Shown here: positions 59,926 to 64,000 of the stretch, piece after piece
Layout: every line of letters begins with the position of its first letter
How positions within the stretch are numbered: position 1 is the first letter of the stretch
Notes under the pieces: model-generated
What the model was told of the DNA's origin: nothing
The model's database searches: none
What the model saw: the letters and a program-made list of their open reading frames with translations, nothing else
From: DATEAV01 sp964575425
Lineage (GTDB): Bacteria > Chloroflexota > Anaerolineae > Anaerolineales > E44-bin32
Assembly (NCBI GenBank): GCA_964575425.1
Contig: CAZNRD010000003.1
Coordinates: 52,799-116,798 of the forward strand
Length of the DNA stretch: 64,000 bases
Direction of reading: 5' to 3'
Position numbers and translations under genes: made by a program

Positions 59926-60867
59926 TCAGTCCTGGCCGCACAGCTTGCGATGGACGACGCTCAGGGCCCGGACCTGCTGTTCGGCGCGGTAGGAGGAGCG
60001 GACGAGCGGACCGCTCTCCACCCAGCGGAAGCCAATCTCCAAGCCACAGCGCTTGAGATCGGCGAACTCTTCGGGAGTGTAGTAGCGTATGACAGGAAGG
60101 TGCCGTCTGGAGGGCTGCAGGTACTGGCCGATGGTGAGGATGTCCACCCCCCACTGCCTCAAATCCCGCATCACCTCTTTGACCTCGTCGATGGTCTCGC
60201 CCAGCCCCAGCATGATGCCAGATTTCGTCAGCACTTCGGGGTCGAGTTCCTTAGCCCCCACGAGCGTGGCCCGGGCCCACCCGTAGCGGTCCTGGGGCTG
60301 GACTTTGCGGAAGAGTCGCGGCACGGTCTCGACGTTGTGGTTTAGGATTTCCGGCCGCGCCTCCATGACGATCCTGAGCGCCTCGCGAGACCCCTTGAAA
60401 TCGGGGATCAGGACCTCGACGGAGCAGCCGGGCTGCAGCTCGCGGATGCGGCGGATGACCATGGCGAAGATCGGCGCGCCGCCATCGGGCCGCTCGTCGC
60501 GGTTGACGCTGGTGATGACAGCGTGGCGCAGGTTCATGGCGCGCACGGCTCGGGCCACGCGCTCCGGCTCGAGCCAATCAAGCGGGGCAGGGCGCCCGGT
60601 CTTCACATCGCAGAACCCACAGGAGCGGGTGCAGATGTCGCCCATCAGCAGGAAGGTGGCGGTTCCGGCCCCCCAGCACTCACCCAGGTTGGGGCACATT
60701 GCCTCTTCACACACGGTGTGCAGGGACTTGCTGCGCATCATCGCGCGCAGCCATTCCACCGTCTCGCCCCCGGGGGCGCGCACTCTAATCCACTCCGGTC
60801 GGCGGAGGGGCGGCAGCGAAGCGCAGGCTTCGCTTGCGGTGCGGCGTGTGCGATCGCGGGTGACCAT
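59926..60867 (-). CDS. lipA: Lipoyl synthase
   Basis: 313 residues, a radical SAM enzyme that inserts two sulphurs into octanoyl groups bound to E2 or GcvH. The auxiliary cluster cysteines are in CEEAMCPNLGEC, the radical SAM cysteines in CTRSCGFC, and the C-terminal RSSYRAEQ supplies the serine ligand. ATG 60867 follows GGAGGGA; the frame runs open to 60996. A TACAAT at 60887-60892 (minus) is a likely -10. It is divergent from gcvPA, so the lipoate supply and the glycine cleavage P-protein lie side by side. Confidence 0.95.
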   Translation of the reverse strand: MVTRDRTRRTASEACASLPPLRRPEWIRVRAPGGETVEWLRAMMRSKSLHTVCEEAMCPNLGECWGAGTATFLLMGDICTRSCGFCDVKTGRPAPLDWLEPERVARAVRAMNLRHAVITSVNRDERPDGGAPIFAMVIRRIRELQPGCSVEVLIPDFKGSREALRIVMEARPEILNHNVETVPRLFRKVQPQDRYGWARATLVGAKELDPEVLTKSGIMLGLGETIDEVKEVMRDLRQWGVDILTIGQYLQPSRRHLPVIRYYTPEEFADLKRCGLEIGFRWVESGPLVRSSYRAEQQVRALSVVHRKLCGQD

Positions 60868-60976
60868 GTCGTCGTCCCTCCACTGGATTGTACCGCGCAA
60901 GGTCGGCGGCTCAGGGGGAACCGCTTCCCGGCTTTTGAGGTAGAGTCTGGGCAACTCCCGGCCCCAGGAGTCTGCC

Positions 60977-62374
60977 ATGCCCACCCGCAAGAGCACGGTC
61001 TACCCCTTCATCCCCAACTCCCTTCCCTCCGTCAAGGAGGACATGCTGCGCTACATCGGCGCCGCCAACATTGAAGACCTGTACCGCGAAATCCCTCCGG
61101 AACTGCGACTTGACCGACCTCTGGACCTGCCCGGGCCCTACCTCTCGGAGCAGGCGCTGCGCCGGCATGTGGAAGACCTGCTGGCCCGGAATCGGACCTG
61201 CCAGGAATTCCTCTCCTTCCTCGGTGCCGGCTGCTGGCCGCACTACGTCCCGGCCGTGTGCGATGAGATCAACAGCCGCAGCGAGTTCCTCACCGCCTAT
61301 GCGGGTGAGCCCTACGAGGACCACGGCCGCTTTCAGGCCCTGTTCGAATACGCCAGCATGATGGGCGAACTGGTGGAGATGGACGTGGTCAGCATCCCCA
61401 CCTACGACGGCTATCAGGCGGCCGTCACCGCGCTGCGCATGGCCGGCCGCATCAACGGGCGAAGGCAGGTCCTCGTCCCCGCCAGCATCGGCCGCGACAA
61501 ACTCTCTAAGTTCCGCGACTACTGCCAGCCGCTGCTCGACGTCACCCCCATCGCCTTCGACCCAGCCACCGGCCTGCTCGACCTCGACGACCTGCGCCGC
61601 CATCTCTCGGGGGACACTGCGGCAGTCTATCTCGAGGTCCCCTCCTACCTCGGCGTGCTGGAGGCCAGCGCCGCCGAAATCGGCCGGCTTGCTCACGAAT
61701 GCGGTGCGGAATTCGTCGTCGAGGTCGATCCGATTACGCTTGGGGTGATCGCCCCGCCCAGCGCTTACGGGGCGGACATCGTCTGCGGCGACCTGCAGCC
61801 CCTGGGCATGCACATGCAGTACGGCGGCGGCCACGCCGGCTTCCTCGCCACCCGTGACGAGGTGCGCTACGTGCGGGAGTATCCGTCGCGGCTCTTCGGC
61901 ATCGCCCCCACAGCCGTCGAGGGCGAGTACGGCTTCGGCGACGTCTTCTACGAACGGACCTCCTTCGCCAAGCGCGAGCAGGGCAATGAGTGGGTGGGAA
62001 CGGCCGCCGCGCTGTGGGGCATCACCGCTGGCGTGTACATGGCCCTGATAGGCCCGCAGGGATTCGCCGAACTGGGGCAGCTCATCCTGCAGCGCTCCCA
62101 TTACGCCGCGCAGCGGCTCGGCCAGCTGCCGGGCGTGCACTGCCCGGCACTGACGGCAGCTCATTTCAAGGAATTCGTGGTGAACTTCGATGGCACCGGG
62201 CGCTCCGTGTCGGAGCTCCACGCCGCCCTGCAGGCGCACGGCATCTTCGGCGGCAAGGACCTCTCGGCCGAGTTCCCCGCCCTGGGACAGAGCGCCCTGT
62301 ATTGCGTCACCGAGGTGCACACCCAGCAGGACATCGACCGCCTCACGTCGGCCCTCGAGGAGGTGCTGCGATGA
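60977..62374 (+). CDS. gcvPA: Glycine dehydrogenase (decarboxylating) subunit 1
   Basis: 465 residues, the alpha part of the split P-protein. PTRKSTVYPFIPNSLPSVKEDML opens it; FLGAGCWPHYVPAVCDEINSRSEFLTAY is the hallmark; EVDPITLGVIAPPSAYGADI and QPLGMHMQYGGGHAGF follow. It decarboxylates glycine together with GcvPB, transferring aminomethyl to lipoyl-GcvH. CCAGGAG precedes the ATG. The stop overlaps gcvPB by 4 nt (ATGA). No gcvH or gcvT is seen before the contig end. Confidence 0.96.
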   Translation: MPTRKSTVYPFIPNSLPSVKEDMLRYIGAANIEDLYREIPPELRLDRPLDLPGPYLSEQALRRHVEDLLARNRTCQEFLSFLGAGCWPHYVPAVCDEINSRSEFLTAYAGEPYEDHGRFQALFEYASMMGELVEMDVVSIPTYDGYQAAVTALRMAGRINGRRQVLVPASIGRDKLSKFRDYCQPLLDVTPIAFDPATGLLDLDDLRRHLSGDTAAVYLEVPSYLGVLEASAAEIGRLAHECGAEFVVEVDPITLGVIAPPSAYGADIVCGDLQPLGMHMQYGGGHAGFLATRDEVRYVREYPSRLFGIAPTAVEGEYGFGDVFYERTSFAKREQGNEWVGTAAALWGITAGVYMALIGPQGFAELGQLILQRSHYAAQRLGQLPGVHCPALTAAHFKEFVVNFDGTGRSVSELHAALQAHGIFGGKDLSAEFPALGQSALYCVTEVHTQQDIDRLTSALEEVLR

Positions 62375-63960
62375 GCCCCGACATCACCGCTGCCCGCTAC
62401 GCCGACGGCAGACCCCGCCTGCGCCGGTTCCATCAGGCCCGCTGGGACGAGCCCATCCTCTTCGAGCTGAGCCAGCCGGGACAGCGCGCCCTGCTCATCC
62501 CCCAGGCCGAACCGCAGGTCGCCAGCGCGGCCGGCGATGTGTTGGCCCGCATCCCGCCGGCGCTGCGCCGCCGCACCCCGCCTGCGCTTCCCGAGCTTTC
62601 CCAGCCTCAGGTCCTGCGCCACTACCTGCGCCTGTCGCAAGAGAACCTGGGGGCCGACCTCAACATCGACGTCGGCCAGGGCACCTGCACCATGAAGGCC
62701 AACCCCAAGGTGAACGACCAGCTCGCCCGCCTGCCGCAGGTCACCGAGCTCCACCCGCTGCAGCCCGAGGACACCGTACAGGGCATCCTGGAAATCCTGT
62801 ACCGCTACGAACAAATTCTCAAGGAGATCTCCGGCCTCGACCGCTTCACCTTCCAGCCCGGCGCCGGATCGCAGGCCATCTACACCAACACCGCCATCAT
62901 CCGCGCCTACCATGCCGCCCGCGGCCAGGCGGAGCAGCGCGACGAGATCATCACCACCATCTTCTCCCACCCCTCCGACGCCGCCTGCCCTCACACCGCC
63001 GGTTTCAAGATCATCACGCTCTACCCGGACGAGAACGGCTATCCTTGCGTCGATGCCCTGCGCGCCGCGGTCTCCGAACACACGGCCGGCCTGGTGATCA
63101 CCAACCCCGAGGACACTGGCATCTTCAACCCGCACATCGCCGAGTTCACACAGATCGTGCACGAGGCCGGCGGACTGTGTGCCTACGACCAGGCCAACGC
63201 CAACGGCATCCTGGGCATCACCCGCGCCCGCGAGGCGGGCTTCGACCTGTGCCACTTCAACCTGCACAAGACCTTCGGCACCCCCCACGGCTGCGGCGGC
63301 CCGGCCGTCGGCGCCACCGGCGTCACGCGGGAGCTGGCCGAATTCCTCCCGGTCCCCGTCCTCGAGTTCGACGGCCAGCGCTTCTACTGGGACTACGACC
63401 GCCCGCGCTCCATCGGAAAGATCCGGAAGTTCTACGGCGTCGTGCCGGTTGTCCTGAAGGCCTATGCCTGGGTGATGAGTCTCGGCGCGGAAGGTCTGCG
63501 CGAAGTGGCCGAAGTGGCTGTGCTCAACAACAACTACTTGCTCCAGCGCATGCTCCACATCCCCGGCTTGAGCGCCCCGTACGCCGCCGGCCGGAGGCGC
63601 ATCGAACAGGTCCGCTACAGCTGGGAGGAGCTCACCCGCCAGACCGGGGTAACCTCGGAGGACATCGGCCTGCGCGCCGCCGATTTCGGGGTCCACTACT
63701 GGACTAGCCACCACCCCCACATCGTCCCCGAGCCGGCCACCCTCGAACCCACCGAGTCCTACTCGCGCGCTGAGATCGATGAATATGCCGACATCCTGCG
63801 CCATGTCGCCCAGGAGGCCTACGAGAACCCCGAGCTGGTCAAGACGGCGCCGCACAGCAGCACCATCCACCGCATCGACCATCATCCCTTCGATGATCCC
63901 GAGGAGTGGGCGGTCACCTGGCGCGCCTATCGACGCAAGCACAGGAGGGAGGCAGCATGA
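62371..63960 (+). CDS. gcvPB: Glycine dehydrogenase (decarboxylating) subunit 2
   Basis: 529 residues. The PLP lysine is K300 in FNLHKTFGTPHGCGG; further P-protein blocks are LGSCTMK-like GTCTMKANPKVN, ITTIFSHPSDAACP and GLCAYDQANANG. The C-terminus (TESYSRAEIDEYADILRHV) matches GcvPB of Chloroflexota. It is coupled to gcvPA and ends four nt into the next start codon. Confidence 0.95.
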   Translation: MSPDITAARYADGRPRLRRFHQARWDEPILFELSQPGQRALLIPQAEPQVASAAGDVLARIPPALRRRTPPALPELSQPQVLRHYLRLSQENLGADLNIDVGQGTCTMKANPKVNDQLARLPQVTELHPLQPEDTVQGILEILYRYEQILKEISGLDRFTFQPGAGSQAIYTNTAIIRAYHAARGQAEQRDEIITTIFSHPSDAACPHTAGFKIITLYPDENGYPCVDALRAAVSEHTAGLVITNPEDTGIFNPHIAEFTQIVHEAGGLCAYDQANANGILGITRAREAGFDLCHFNLHKTFGTPHGCGGPAVGATGVTRELAEFLPVPVLEFDGQRFYWDYDRPRSIGKIRKFYGVVPVVLKAYAWVMSLGAEGLREVAEVAVLNNNYLLQRMLHIPGLSAPYAAGRRRIEQVRYSWEELTRQTGVTSEDIGLRAADFGVHYWTSHHPHIVPEPATLEPTESYSRAEIDEYADILRHVAQEAYENPELVKTAPHSSTIHRIDHHPFDDPEEWAVTWRAYRRKHRREAA

Positions 63961-63982
63961 CCCTCCGCGGCCTGCCTGGCAA
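63957..63982 (+). CDS. Start of a next gene, cut by the contig end
   Basis: ATG 63957 overlaps the gcvPB stop (ATGA) and follows GGAGGGAGG, so a third gene of the operon begins here. Only MTLRGLPG can be read before the adapter sequence. Its product cannot be told. Confidence 0.5.
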
Positions 63983-64000
63983 AGATCGGAAGAGCACACG
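63983..64000 (+). other. Illumina adapter sequence at the contig end
   Basis: AGATCGGAAGAGCACACG is identical to the first 18 bases of the Illumina TruSeq read-1 adapter. On the minus strand it translates to the well-known artefact C-S-S-D-L. It is technical sequence, not genomic. Confidence 0.95.

Noticed and set aside
60911..62320. 469-residue minus-strand frame opposite gcvPA
   Set aside because: It mirrors a gene of clear identity and has no recognisable domain.
62161..63999. 612-residue open frame on the minus strand beginning M-C-S-S-D-L
   Set aside because: It lies opposite gcvPB and its first residues come from the adapter; composition is that of an antisense GC-rich frame.

Overview
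The window is a GC-rich, gene-dense bacterial chromosome segment, most plausibly from a Chloroflexota (Anaerolineae-like) organism. The clues are the gene set: PdxS/PdxT vitamin B6 synthesis, split GcvPA/GcvPB, an F420-type LLM oxidoreductase, a SpoIIIAA/Ycf45-like R3H ATPase, ClpC, many ABC-2 exporters, B-box/zinc-ribbon membrane proteins and long PAS/GAF kinases. This is an inference from gene content; no rRNA or tRNA gene was recognised. The last 18 bases (63983-64000) match the start of the Illumina TruSeq adapter, so the window very likely ends at the end of a short-read (probably metagenomic) contig.

Layout. 1-1213 (minus): a restriction-modification pair, a ThaI-family endonuclease followed by a TSPPY-type DNA methyltransferase cut by the window edge. 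1617-9478 (plus): a HicB/DinB fusion, two crotonases, an AAC(3)-like acetyltransferase, an SDR epimerase, small unknowns, a metallothionein-like micro-protein and a membrane spermidine-synthase-like protein. 9528-11279 (minus): bacterioferritin, an exported Pcm-like methyltransferase, OsmC. 11576-18057 (plus): a 1281-residue sensor kinase, then ClpC. 18111-23498 (minus): a nucleic-acid cluster read in the order ssb, DUF3467, translin-like, Cas4-like nuclease in two in-frame halves, NAD kinase, B-box membrane protein, recN. 23690-27220: a transposase remnant, a GAF kinase, dnaN and a second pcm. 27269-31537: a sulfite-oxidase-like enzyme, a phosphoribosyltransferase, a methyltransferase and a GT39-like protein.

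31555-40806 (minus) holds three ABC-2 exporter modules in two apparent operons. One contains a YhfC-type intramembrane protease. The other is led by a YtrA-type GntR regulator and carries SPFH and DUF4177 genes. Between them lies a perfect 16-bp parS palindrome (37027-37042), which suggests an origin-proximal location. 41023-46305 (plus) is a tightly overlapping run pdxS, PNPOx-like, pdxT, GNAT-like, R3H ATPase, tmk. Then follow FmdB-like, gmk, a polytopic membrane protein, a CpaE-like receiver/ATPase, a ferredoxin-NADP reductase, an M19 dipeptidase, an LLM oxidoreductase, a thioesterase, YegP, mutY, a GT39-like gene broken by an in-frame TAG, a lipoprotein, lipA, and gcvPA/gcvPB, which run to the contig end.

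Standout points: the parS site; the DNA/RNA-processing cluster with a membrane-hairpin Cas4-like nuclease split by one TGA; the PNPOx-like gene inside pdxST; TTGT repeats at the gntR/pdxS intergenic region; several -10 boxes placed 6-7 nt before a start codon (leaderless-type starts); a probable CTG-initiated exported Pcm; and the adapter at the contig end.
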